From contig NZ_LMPF01000026.1 of NCBI RefSeq assembly GCF_001424345.1, forward strand, positions 270,685 to 334,684: a stretch of 64,000 nt of DNA, given 5' to 3'. Within the stretch, counting starts at the first letter, position 1. Every line of letters begins with the position of its first letter. The notes beneath the pieces are model-generated. The model was not told the DNA's origin, searched no databases, and saw only the letters and a list, made by a program, of their open reading frames with translations. Below are positions 45,073 through 52,935 of this stretch, one piece after another. Source of the stretch: Burkholderia sp. Leaf177 (GTDB lineage Bacteria > Pseudomonadota > Gammaproteobacteria > Burkholderiales > Burkholderiaceae). The position numbers and the translations under genes are program-made.

Positions 45073-46572
45073 TCAGGACGCGTCGGCCCATGCCTTGGCG
45101 GCATTCACCGCGCGATGCCAGCCTTGCATGTGACGCTTGACGTCTTCGGCAGGAAGATCGGCCGAGAAACGCCGGTCCAGCTTCCATTGGCTTTGCAGTT
45201 CATCCACGTCTGCCCAGTAGCCCACCGCGAGTCCAGCGAGATAGGCAGCGCCTAGCGCAGTTGTCTCGCTGATCTGCGGGCGCACCACGTCAACGCCGAG
45301 GATATCGGCCTGGAATTGCATCAGCAGGTCGTTCGCTACGGCGCCGCCGTCCACGCGCAACTCGCCTATACGCATGCCGGAGTCGGCTTCCATGGCCTTC
45401 AACACATCAATGGATTGGTACGCAATGCTGTCCAGCGCCGCGCGCGCAAGATGCGCGGACGTCGTGCCACGCGTTACGCCGAACAATGTGCCGCGTGCGT
45501 GAGCGTTCCAGTGCGGCGCGCCGAGTCCGGCGAACGCGGGCACGAGATACACGCCGTCGCTATGTGGAACGCTGCGCGCAAGCGTTTCAATCTCATTCGC
45601 AGTCTTGATGATCCCGAGTCCGTCGCGCAGCCACTGCACCACCGCGCCGCCGATGAAGATGCTGCCTTCCAGCGCGTAATTGACCTTGTCGCCGATCTGC
45701 CAGGCGATGGTAGTCACGAGGTTGTTGCTCGATTCAATGGGTTTTTCGCCCGTGTTCATCACGAGGAAGCAGCCTGTGCCGTAGGTATTTTTCACCATGC
45801 CGGACTGCGTGCACATCTGGCCGAAGAGGGCGGCGTGCTGGTCGCCTGCAATGCCGCCAAGCGGAATCTTCGATGCAAACACCGTGGTCTTTGTCGGTCC
45901 ATAAACTTCGGATGACGCCCGCACTTCCGGCAGCATGCTGCGCGGAATATCGAGAGCATCGAGCAACTCGTCGTCCCACTCGAGCGTATGAATGTTGAAC
46001 AGCATGGTGCGCGATGCGTTGGTTACATCGGTGATATGCAGCGCGTGTTTTGTGAAGTTCCAGACCAGCCAGCTATCCACCGTGCCGAACGCAAGACGCC
46101 CGTTCTTGGCTTTTTCGCGTGCGCCTTCCACGTTGTCCAGAATCCAGCGGATCTTGGTGCCCGAGAAGTATGAATCGATAGGCAACCCGGTCTTCGCACG
46201 AACCTTTTCTTCCAGCCCCTGCGCCTTCAGTTGATCGCAGAAATCGGCGGTACGGCGGTCCTGCCAGACGATTGCGTTATAGATGGGATGGCCGGTCTCG
46301 CGATCCCAGACGATGGTCGTCTCGCGCTGGTTCGTGATGCCAATCGACGCAATCGATGCACCATTCAACCCAGCCCGCGTGACGGCTTCTGCCGCGACGC
46401 CTGCCTGCGTGGACCAGATTTCCTGCGGATCGTGTTCGACCCAGCCCGGCCGCGGATAGATCTGTTCGAATTCCTTTTGCGCCACCGACACCACGTTTCC
46501 CTGGCGGTTGAACACCATGGCGCGTGAGCTCGTCGTGCCTTGATCGAGCGCGAGGATGTATTGCTCCTGCAT
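45073..46572 (-). CDS. glpK: glycerol kinase
   Basis: A 499-residue FGGY-family kinase (E. coli GlpK 502). It starts MQEQYILALDQGTTSSRA with the ATP-binding DQGTTSSR, and has GITNQRETTIVWDRETG, the FGGY signature region and GVYLVPAFAGLGAPHW near the active site. It converts glycerol and ATP to glycerol 3-phosphate. ATG at 46572 is behind GGAGAAGAC on the minus strand; the frame extends eight codons further but without support. It is cotranscribed with glpF. No glpD or glpR is in the window. Confidence 0.96.
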   Translation of the reverse strand: MQEQYILALDQGTTSSRAMVFNRQGNVVSVAQKEFEQIYPRPGWVEHDPQEIWSTQAGVAAEAVTRAGLNGASIASIGITNQRETTIVWDRETGHPIYNAIVWQDRRTADFCDQLKAQGLEEKVRAKTGLPIDSYFSGTKIRWILDNVEGAREKAKNGRLAFGTVDSWLVWNFTKHALHITDVTNASRTMLFNIHTLEWDDELLDALDIPRSMLPEVRASSEVYGPTKTTVFASKIPLGGIAGDQHAALFGQMCTQSGMVKNTYGTGCFLVMNTGEKPIESSNNLVTTIAWQIGDKVNYALEGSIFIGGAVVQWLRDGLGIIKTANEIETLARSVPHSDGVYLVPAFAGLGAPHWNAHARGTLFGVTRGTTSAHLARAALDSIAYQSIDVLKAMEADSGMRIGELRVDGGAVANDLLMQFQADILGVDVVRPQISETTALGAAYLAGLAVGYWADVDELQSQWKLDRRFSADLPAEDVKRHMQGWHRAVNAAKAWADAS

Positions 46573-46645
46573 TGTCTTCTCCACTTTTCTGGACAAATCG
46601 CCAAGTCTTTCCGGCGATATTAACGGCTTCTTGTTTTAACCATCG

Positions 46646-46757
46646 GTTCGATGCGAACAATCGGTCGATGCCACATATCCCAGTATCTGTCCGTAAAAGA
46701 AAATTTATCGAACCGATAATGTTCGAATTCGAATGCTAATGAACAGATTCGAAAATG
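46646..46757. promoter_or_regulatory. GlpR-type operator cluster upstream of glpK
   Basis: Palindromes GTTCG-ATG-CGAAC (46646-46658) and TTCGAATTCGAA (46722-46733, within ATGTTCGAATTCGAATGC) and a looser copy, GAACAGATTCGAA (46741-46753), lie 75-180 bp upstream of glpK. They resemble the TGTTCG-N-CGAACA operator of the DeoR-family repressor GlpR. The whole glpK upstream region (46573-46884) contains no gene. Confidence 0.6.
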
Positions 46758-46884
46758 TAAAGTCACAAATGGTGATGGCAACTGAGTGCCGAAGCCAAAA
46801 AGCAAAAGACAAAACGCAAAACGCCGACGGCATGCACCGCATGCGGTCGGCGTTCGCGCCAGGCGAATGAGCAAACGAACGGGG

Positions 46885-48201
46885 TCAAGCGCCCTCGGCG
46901 TTGGCACCGAGCATCGGCGCGGTCTTCGTACGCGTCTTCATTTTCGTTTCGAGCAGTCGATTGACCGCAATCGAACCGGCGACAGCGCATAACATCGGCA
47001 CGAGAAAATCGTGGTCGACGCGCGTGAATTCGACCATGAGAACGAGCGCGGTGATCGGCATGTTCATCGATGAAGCCAGGAACGCCGTCGCACCCACAAG
47101 CGCAAACGCGCCGATGGGCGTGCCTGGCCACATGAGCGTCCATGCACCGCCGAGCACGATGGCGAGCAGCGCGCCGTTCGACATGCCCGGCGTCAGCAAG
47201 CCGCCCTGAGCGCCTGCACGCAAGCTGCTGACGGTGATTGCAACCTTGATCAACAGCAGCGTTGCCGCAAGTCCAATGGTCAATTCGTTGCTGAAGCCCA
47301 GTTGCGCGGGCGTCTTGCCGTTGCCGAGAATCTGCGGAAAGGAAACCGCCAGCAAACCGATCACGAGAAAGTTGGCTATCGATAAAACCGGCAACGTCCA
47401 TCCCTTCGGCGCGGCGGCCCTTGCACGGCTGGTTAACTGTACGAACGCGAACGCAGCGACGCCAAACACGGGTCCCATGACAATGGACCATGCGACCAGA
47501 TTTGCGCTCAACGCGAAATGCGGGACGATGTACTGCGATTCATCGCCGAGTCCGAGCCACGCGACGACAGCGGCAATGACCGACGAGACCAGCGCGGGAA
47601 TGACCACGCGCAACTCGAACGAACGGAGCAGGACTTCGAGCACGAAGATCGCGCCGCCAAACGGGACGTTATAGACCGCGGCGAGTCCGGCGCCTGCGCC
47701 GCAAGCCACCATCAGCCGGGTTTGCTCGACGCTGAGTCCGGCGTAACGCGACAGCCATCCCGCGATCAGCGAACCTATTTCGCGCGGCGCGACTTCGCGG
47801 CCGAGTGGCGAGCCGAGCGCAACCGTGATGATCTGCAAGAGTGCGTGCGCGGTCGTTGTCGCGGGCGGCATGAGCGGATCGCCGGAGGAGATTGCCTTCT
47901 TGATGCTGACGAGCGGCCGGCCGTATCGATATATCGCGAGCCAGCCGAATCCCGCGATCACGCCGCACGCGAGCAACACGCCAATGCGCCGTTCCGCCGA
48001 TGCCGCGGCCACGCCTTCGTAGAAACTTTCGTGTCCAACCAGATGGGTCAGGCTGTATCCGTAAGCGAAATGTTGAATCAGATGAAGTAGAAGGGCGAGC
48101 GCCATTCCGCCCAGTCCGGCTCCAATGCCGGTGAGAACAGTGACCACCGCAAGCCGGAATAGCGGCATGGACGGAGCGGGGCGGGAGGGAGGAATCGACA
48201 T
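46885..48201 (-). CDS. CLC-family chloride channel or antiporter
   Basis: A 438-residue membrane protein with the CLC fold. Selectivity-filter segments are variants: SSGDP in place of GSGIP, LGREVAPREIG in place of GREGP (the gating Glu is kept), and GGLLTPG in place of GxFxP. The Glu suggests exchange of chloride for protons. The start at 48201 is uncertain because no clear ribosome-binding site is seen; a start seven codons upstream is possible. It has no cytosolic CBS domains. Confidence 0.87.
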   Translation of the reverse strand: MSIPPSRPAPSMPLFRLAVVTVLTGIGAGLGGMALALLLHLIQHFAYGYSLTHLVGHESFYEGVAAASAERRIGVLLACGVIAGFGWLAIYRYGRPLVSIKKAISSGDPLMPPATTTAHALLQIITVALGSPLGREVAPREIGSLIAGWLSRYAGLSVEQTRLMVACGAGAGLAAVYNVPFGGAIFVLEVLLRSFELRVVIPALVSSVIAAVVAWLGLGDESQYIVPHFALSANLVAWSIVMGPVFGVAAFAFVQLTSRARAAAPKGWTLPVLSIANFLVIGLLAVSFPQILGNGKTPAQLGFSNELTIGLAATLLLIKVAITVSSLRAGAQGGLLTPGMSNGALLAIVLGGAWTLMWPGTPIGAFALVGATAFLASSMNMPITALVLMVEFTRVDHDFLVPMLCAVAGSIAVNRLLETKMKTRTKTAPMLGANAEGA

Positions 48202-48360
48202 CAAAGTTTGGCAAAAAAACAATTAGCATGAACCTGGAAATTTACTGCCCGGATAGTGAGACGTCAAATTCATTTATTAACCTAATTGATGTGTTGCGAG
48301 CATAAATAGATAGGTTTTTTTTTTTCGTTATTGCCAAGACATAGACCACGAGCCCGTCAC

Positions 48361-48394
48361 TTGAAAGTTCCGGCCATTTTTGCCATAATGGCAA
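48361..48394 (+). promoter_or_regulatory. promoter and overlapping operator of the toxin-antitoxin operon
   Basis: TTGAAA (48361-48366) and CATAAT (48384-48389) are 17 bp apart. A perfect palindrome TTGCCA-TAA-TGGCAA (48380-48394) covers the -10 box. This is the expected place for autorepression by the antitoxin. Confidence 0.7.
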
Positions 48395-48413
48395 TACACG
48401 ACACGCGGAGGTC

Positions 48414-48764
48414 ATGGTGATCACCCCTTTGATTGATTTTCAAGAACTGCCACGCAAGAACGCCTCTCAAGTAAAGAACAAATGGGCCGAGGTCGTGCGC
48501 TTTGTTCGCGAGGAGGGCAGTGTCGCTGTGACCAGTCATTCGGCTGTCGAGATCGTGATGCTCGACGTCAATACTTATAAGCAGCTCACCGAAGAAATAC
48601 AGGTGCTCAAAGCCCGGGAGCAGATCGGATTGGACGAACTGGAAAGTCGATTCAACGCGCGGCTGGCGTCGCTGCAGCAACCGGACGCGCGCGCAAATGT
48701 GCAGGCGCTTTTTAATGCCCGAGGGAAACTCGGCAAGCGGCCTAAGGCGGGTTCATCGTATTGA
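48414..48764 (+). CDS. Phd/YefM-like antitoxin
   Basis: A 116-residue protein (115 if GTG at 48417 is used, which has better spacing from GGAGG at 48407-48411). The first 60 residues match the Phd/YefM fold: DFQELPRKNASQVKNKWAEV (N-terminal helix) and GSVAVTSHSAVEIVMLDVNTYKQL (strands before a helix). The C-terminal half is helical, charged and probably disordered until it binds the toxin. The stop overlaps the toxin start by one base (TGATG). Confidence 0.75.
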   Translation: MVITPLIDFQELPRKNASQVKNKWAEVVRFVREEGSVAVTSHSAVEIVMLDVNTYKQLTEEIQVLKAREQIGLDELESRFNARLASLQQPDARANVQALFNARGKLGKRPKAGSSY

Positions 48765-49423
48765 TGCCGGACGTCGCCGCAAAGCAGCGCTCGTTCATCC
48801 TGGTACTTGCCGGTGTCAACGGAGCAGGCAAGAGTTCGGTCGGTGGGACGATGGTTCACGAGTACGGGCTGACATGGTTCAACCCGGATGCCTACACCCG
48901 TGAATTGATGATGCAATCCGGAATGGACCTGGATGAAGCCAACGCTCGCGCATGGGAATTCGGCAGATCCCGCCTTGAATCAGCAATAAAAAACGAAACG
49001 AATTTTGCTTTCGAAACAACGTTGGGCGCGCGAACTATCCCGGACATGTTGATATCGGCAACCCGCACGCACGACGTTTTCATGCTCTTTTGCGGGCTTT
49101 CATCGCCGGAACAGCATATTGCGCGCGTCAAATTGCGTGTGGCGCACGGCGGCCACGACATCCCGGAAACCAAAATCCGCGAGCGCTGGACCGGATCTCG
49201 CACGAACCTGATCAGGCTGTTGCCGAAGCTTGCCAACCTCCAGGTTTTCGATAACAGCGCCGAAGCCGCGCCGGGCGAGGACATTCCAGATCCGGTGCTG
49301 GTGCTGGAATGCATCGGCGGAAAGATCGTCTTTCCTGATCCGGACGATGCCGAGGCGCTCGCCGCCACGCCGGAATGGGCCCGGCCTGTCGTTCAGGCCG
49401 CCATCGAGGCTTCGCTGCCCTAA
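48764..49423 (+). CDS. zeta-toxin-like P-loop kinase
   Basis: A 219-residue P-loop protein. Walker A is AGVNGAGKSS with K23. FNPDAYTREL and the block RVAHGGHDIPETKIRERW, with SRTNL after it, match zeta-toxin-family kinases. True zeta/PezT toxins phosphorylate UDP-N-acetylglucosamine and block cell-wall synthesis; that activity is inference here. ATG overlaps the antitoxin stop, so translation is coupled. Its partner is Phd-like rather than epsilon/PezA-like. It is convergent with the GntR gene. Confidence 0.78.
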   Translation: MPDVAAKQRSFILVLAGVNGAGKSSVGGTMVHEYGLTWFNPDAYTRELMMQSGMDLDEANARAWEFGRSRLESAIKNETNFAFETTLGARTIPDMLISATRTHDVFMLFCGLSSPEQHIARVKLRVAHGGHDIPETKIRERWTGSRTNLIRLLPKLANLQVFDNSAEAAPGEDIPDPVLVLECIGGKIVFPDPDDAEALAATPEWARPVVQAAIEASLP

Positions 49424-49428
49424 CGCGT

Positions 49429-50154
49429 TCAGTCGTGACGCGTCAGCCGTAATGCATAGGTAAACCTATCGGCGGGAAACACGCTGATGGTCGCCTCGAA
49501 TACGAGACCGCGCTGATCCACGTAATGGCGCACGATCTCGAGCGCGTGCGAATCCGGCGCGACGGCGAGCGTCGCGGCAACACGATCCGGCACGCCGACC
49601 GCTCGAATTTCCTGGCGCACTTCCTGGACCGCGCGTCCGCAGCGCTGCTCCACCATCTCGCAGATCAACCCGGTGTTCTTGCGCAACTCGCGCCGGATGG
49701 CCGCACCCGCGACCGGGTCCAGATACACCTCGGTCCAGCAAATCGGCTGTTCCGGCTTGGCTGGATCGATCCGCAACATCTCGACACGCAACCATCGCGA
49801 GCCGACCTCGACGCCAAGATGCGCGGCGACCGCGGCACTCGCGGAAATCTCGCCGATGGACTGAACATGCCGCTCGGTCAGCACCGCGAACTGCATCAGG
49901 TCTTCGACATTGGACATCGATTGTTCGAACGCCACGCGCGGTTTTGACGCCTCGACGCGAATACCTGCACGCTTGCGCCGCGAAATAAGCCCGAGATCCT
50001 GCACCTTCTGCAGCGCCGAGCGAACGGTCGCGCGGCTCACACCGTACTGTGTCGAGAGGTCGATTTCGCTCGGCAACGCCGCGCCGACCACGAACGTCCC
50101 GTTGCCGATCGCTTCAATCAGTTGATCCGCCAGTTCGACGTAGCGCGGTTTCAT
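49429..50154 (-). CDS. GntR-family regulator with UTRA domain
   Basis: A 241-residue HutC-type regulator. The winged helix spans about 5-70 (VVGAALPSEIDLSTQYGVSRATVRSAL, core PSEIDLSTQYGVSRATVR), and the UTRA ligand domain about 90-235 (ICWTEVYLDP, VFEATISVFPADRF). It is divergent from the dicarboxylate symporter and tartrate genes, so the effector is probably tartrate or a derivative. ATG at 50154 has GGGGAAGG upstream; the longer frame starting at GTG 50187 is less likely. Confidence 0.9.
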   Translation of the reverse strand: MKPRYVELADQLIEAIGNGTFVVGAALPSEIDLSTQYGVSRATVRSALQKVQDLGLISRRKRAGIRVEASKPRVAFEQSMSNVEDLMQFAVLTERHVQSIGEISASAAVAAHLGVEVGSRWLRVEMLRIDPAKPEQPICWTEVYLDPVAGAAIRRELRKNTGLICEMVEQRCGRAVQEVRQEIRAVGVPDRVAATLAVAPDSHALEIVRHYVDQRGLVFEATISVFPADRFTYALRLTRHD

Positions 50155-50291
50155 AACCTTCCCCGTTTTCCTATTGTTCAAACTCACGGCCGTGAAGCCA
50201 GGCGCGCCATCGTATCTTGGTGCGTGCCCGGTGCCAAGGCATCAAAGCCGCAAAGCTCCGAAGCGAACCGACGCCTCGCGTAAACCCGAAG

Positions 50292-50347
50292 TTGACGCAT
50301 TTCCATCTACACTAATATAGTCCGTACATATTGAAAATGTACGGACT
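50292..50347 (+). promoter_or_regulatory. promoter and 11-bp palindromic operator of the tartrate operon
   Basis: TTGACG (50292-50297) and TATAGT (50316-50321) are 18 bp apart. A perfect inverted repeat AGTCCGTACAT/ATGTACGGACT (50319-50329 and 50337-50347, 7-bp spacer) overlaps the expected start point. It is the probable site of the GntR regulator. Confidence 0.8.
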
Positions 50348-50397
50348 TATAGTCGATTCGATGCAAGTGCCGAGTCCGCACGAAAACGGAGACCGAA

Positions 50398-51738
50398 ATG
50401 GCTGTTCACACGAATACGTCGCTCCCGGCTGAAGGCGGGGCAACCGGCGTCAAGCTGCGCCAGCCGTTCTATGCGCGGCTGGGGTTCCAGATCGTCGTTG
50501 GAATCGTGCTCGGTCTCGCACTCGGATTCATTGCGCCGCATCTCGCCGTGCAGATGAAAATTCTCGGCGACATCTTCTTGCGGCTCATCAAGATGATCGT
50601 CGCGCCGCTCGTGTTCCTGAACGTCGTGCTCGGTATTGCTGCTGCGGGCGACCTGAAGAACGTCGGGCGGATCGGATTGCGTGCGCTGATCTACTTCGAG
50701 ATTGTGTCGACCATCGCGCTCATCATCAGCATGGTGATCGCCAATCTCTCCGATGTCGGCGCGGGCATGCATCTCGTGCAGAGCCCGGAAGCCGCGGCGG
50801 CCGCGCACGAGACGTATGGAAAAGCCGCGCACGTGTCGTTCGAGCATTTTCTGCTGACGCTTTTCCCCGATAACTTCATTGGCGCATTTGCAAATGGATC
50901 GTTGTTGCAAGTGCTCGTGATCTCGATCGGCTTTGGCGCCGCCGTCCTGATGCTCAACACGGAGCAGCGCGCAAGCGTGGAGCATGCGCTGTCGCGGATG
51001 TCGGACTGCTTCTTCAAATTTGTCGATGTGATCATGAAGTTCGCCCCGCTCGGCGCGTTCGGCTCGATCGCGTTTGCGATAGGGAGCAGCGGCATGAGCG
51101 CGGTGATTTCGCTCGGTTATTTGCTGATCGTGATGTACCTGTCGCTGGCGTTTTTTGTGGTCGTCGTGCTTGGCCTGATATTGCGGCTTTACGGCTTCAA
51201 CGTGTTCCGATTCCTGCGTTATTTCAAGGAAGAAATCTTCCTGCTGTTCGCCACGGCCTCATCAGAAAGCGCATTGCCGCGCCTCTTCGAAAAACTCGAA
51301 AAACTCGGTTGTTCGCGCCAGTCGGTCGGGCTGGTCTTGCCGACGGGTTATGCGTTCAATCTCGACGGCACCGCCGTGTACATGTCGCTATGCGTGATGT
51401 TCCTCGCGAACGCTTATGGCGTGCCGCTCGACTTGCATCAGCAGTTCGGCTTGCTATTGCTGATGCTGCTGACATCGAAGGGCGCGGCGACCGTCTCGGG
51501 CGGCACGTTCATTGTCTTTGCAGCGACCGTTACCGCGTCGGGCCTGTTGCCTATAGAAGGATTGCCGATTCTTTTCGGCATCAATCGGTTCACGTCGCAA
51601 GCAGTTTCGATTTGCAACTCGATGGGCAACAGCGTGGCGACGCTCGTCATCGCAAAGTCCACTGGCGAGTTCGATGCAACCGCAGCACGCAGCGAATACG
51701 CGCGTGTGTTTGGATCGAGCGACGGCAAGGTTATCTAG
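50398..51738 (+). CDS. dicarboxylate/cation symporter (DctA/GltP family)
   Basis: A 446-residue membrane protein of the DAACS family. It shows SSESALPRLFEKLEKLG (hairpin 1 Ser-rich tip), GYAFNLDGTAVYMS, SKGAATVSGGTF (hairpin 2) and NSMGNSVATLVIAK (substrate and sodium site). It imports C4-dicarboxylates with cations. The position before D-tartrate dehydratase suggests that tartrate is the substrate. There is no strong ribosome-binding site; GGAGACC is 10 bp upstream. Confidence 0.92.
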   Translation: MAVHTNTSLPAEGGATGVKLRQPFYARLGFQIVVGIVLGLALGFIAPHLAVQMKILGDIFLRLIKMIVAPLVFLNVVLGIAAAGDLKNVGRIGLRALIYFEIVSTIALIISMVIANLSDVGAGMHLVQSPEAAAAAHETYGKAAHVSFEHFLLTLFPDNFIGAFANGSLLQVLVISIGFGAAVLMLNTEQRASVEHALSRMSDCFFKFVDVIMKFAPLGAFGSIAFAIGSSGMSAVISLGYLLIVMYLSLAFFVVVVLGLILRLYGFNVFRFLRYFKEEIFLLFATASSESALPRLFEKLEKLGCSRQSVGLVLPTGYAFNLDGTAVYMSLCVMFLANAYGVPLDLHQQFGLLLLMLLTSKGAATVSGGTFIVFAATVTASGLLPIEGLPILFGINRFTSQAVSICNSMGNSVATLVIAKSTGEFDATAARSEYARVFGSSDGKVI

Positions 51739-51756
51739 TTATCCGAGGACAAATTC

Positions 51757-52923
51757 ATGCGTATTACCGCGATCAAGGAAATCTCCGTACCGCTGGAAGG
51801 AAACGTGGCGAACGCGCTGGTCAGCTTCGCCGAGCACGACGTGTCGCTGGTCGCGCTCGAAACGGACGTGATCCGTAACGGTCGTCCCGTGACAGGCTAC
51901 GCATTTGATTCCATCGGCCGATATGCGCAAGGCGGCATCTTGCGCGACCGCATGATTCCGCGCCTTGAGGCTGCGTCGCCCGAGTCGTTGCTCGACGCTT
52001 CGGGCGACCGCTTCGATGCCGCCAAGGTCCTGCAAACGGTCCTGCGCAACGAGAAGCCCGGAGGCCACGGCGATCGCGCGGCGGCGGCTGGTGCAATCGA
52101 ACTGGCGGTGTGGGACCTCAACGCCAAGCTCGCCGATGAACCCGCGCACGTGACCATCGCGCGGCATTTTGGACGGCAGGGCAAGCGCGAAGGCGTGAAT
52201 GTGTACGCTGCGGGCGGTTACTACTATCCGGATGAAAGCATGCAGCGCCTCGCCGATGAATTTCGCGGTTATCGTGAACTCGGTTTCGATGCGTTCAAGA
52301 TGAAGATTGGCGGCGCCACGCTCTCGCAGGATATCGCGCGCATAGAAGCCGCGTTGACGGTCGCGGGCGAAGGTCAGCGGCTTGCAGTCGATGCCAACGG
52401 ACGCTTCGATCTGGACACGGCGCTCGCCTACGCCAAGGCGATTGCGCCCTACGATTTGCGCTGGTACGAAGAGATCGGCGATCCGCTCGATTACGATTTG
52501 AACCGGCAAGTGGCAGAGGTTTATGAAGGACGTATCGCGACCGGAGAGAACCTCTTTTCCGTGCCGGACGTCATGAATCTGATCCGCTACGGCGGCATGC
52601 GAAAGGGCAAGGACATCTTCCAGATGGACGCCGGCCTCGCATATGGACTGACCGAATATGCACGCATGATCGACGCTATGGAAAGCCATGGCTTCGATCG
52701 CGCGCAAGCGTTTCCTCACGGCGGCCACCTGATCAATCTGCACATAGCGGTCGGACTTGAGCTCGGCGGATGCGAAGCGTATCCCGGCGTTTTCCAGCCC
52801 TTCGGCGGATATCCGCCAGGTTGCGGCGTTGGCGGCGGACTTGTGCGTCCGACCGAAGCGGCCGGCTTCGGGCTCGAAGAAAAAGAAGCGTTACGGCCCT
52901 GGCTCGCGCGTCTGAATCAATAA
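51757..52923 (+). CDS. tarD: D-tartrate dehydratase (enolase superfamily)
   Basis: A 388-residue enzyme closely resembling Bradyrhizobium japonicum TarD. All functional residues are present one position lower than in that enzyme: the base K183 in FKMKIGG, metal ligands D212 (DANGRF), E238 (WYEEIGD) and E264 (GENLF), and H321 (FPHGGH). EKPGGHGDR, YAAGGYYYP and GGYPPG are also shared. It dehydrates D-tartrate to oxaloacetate in the cytoplasm with Mg2+. It is 18 bp behind the symporter gene. Confidence 0.92.
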   Translation: MRITAIKEISVPLEGNVANALVSFAEHDVSLVALETDVIRNGRPVTGYAFDSIGRYAQGGILRDRMIPRLEAASPESLLDASGDRFDAAKVLQTVLRNEKPGGHGDRAAAAGAIELAVWDLNAKLADEPAHVTIARHFGRQGKREGVNVYAAGGYYYPDESMQRLADEFRGYRELGFDAFKMKIGGATLSQDIARIEAALTVAGEGQRLAVDANGRFDLDTALAYAKAIAPYDLRWYEEIGDPLDYDLNRQVAEVYEGRIATGENLFSVPDVMNLIRYGGMRKGKDIFQMDAGLAYGLTEYARMIDAMESHGFDRAQAFPHGGHLINLHIAVGLELGGCEAYPGVFQPFGGYPPGCGVGGGLVRPTEAAGFGLEEKEALRPWLARLNQ

Positions 52924-52935
52924 AAAGGAATCCTG

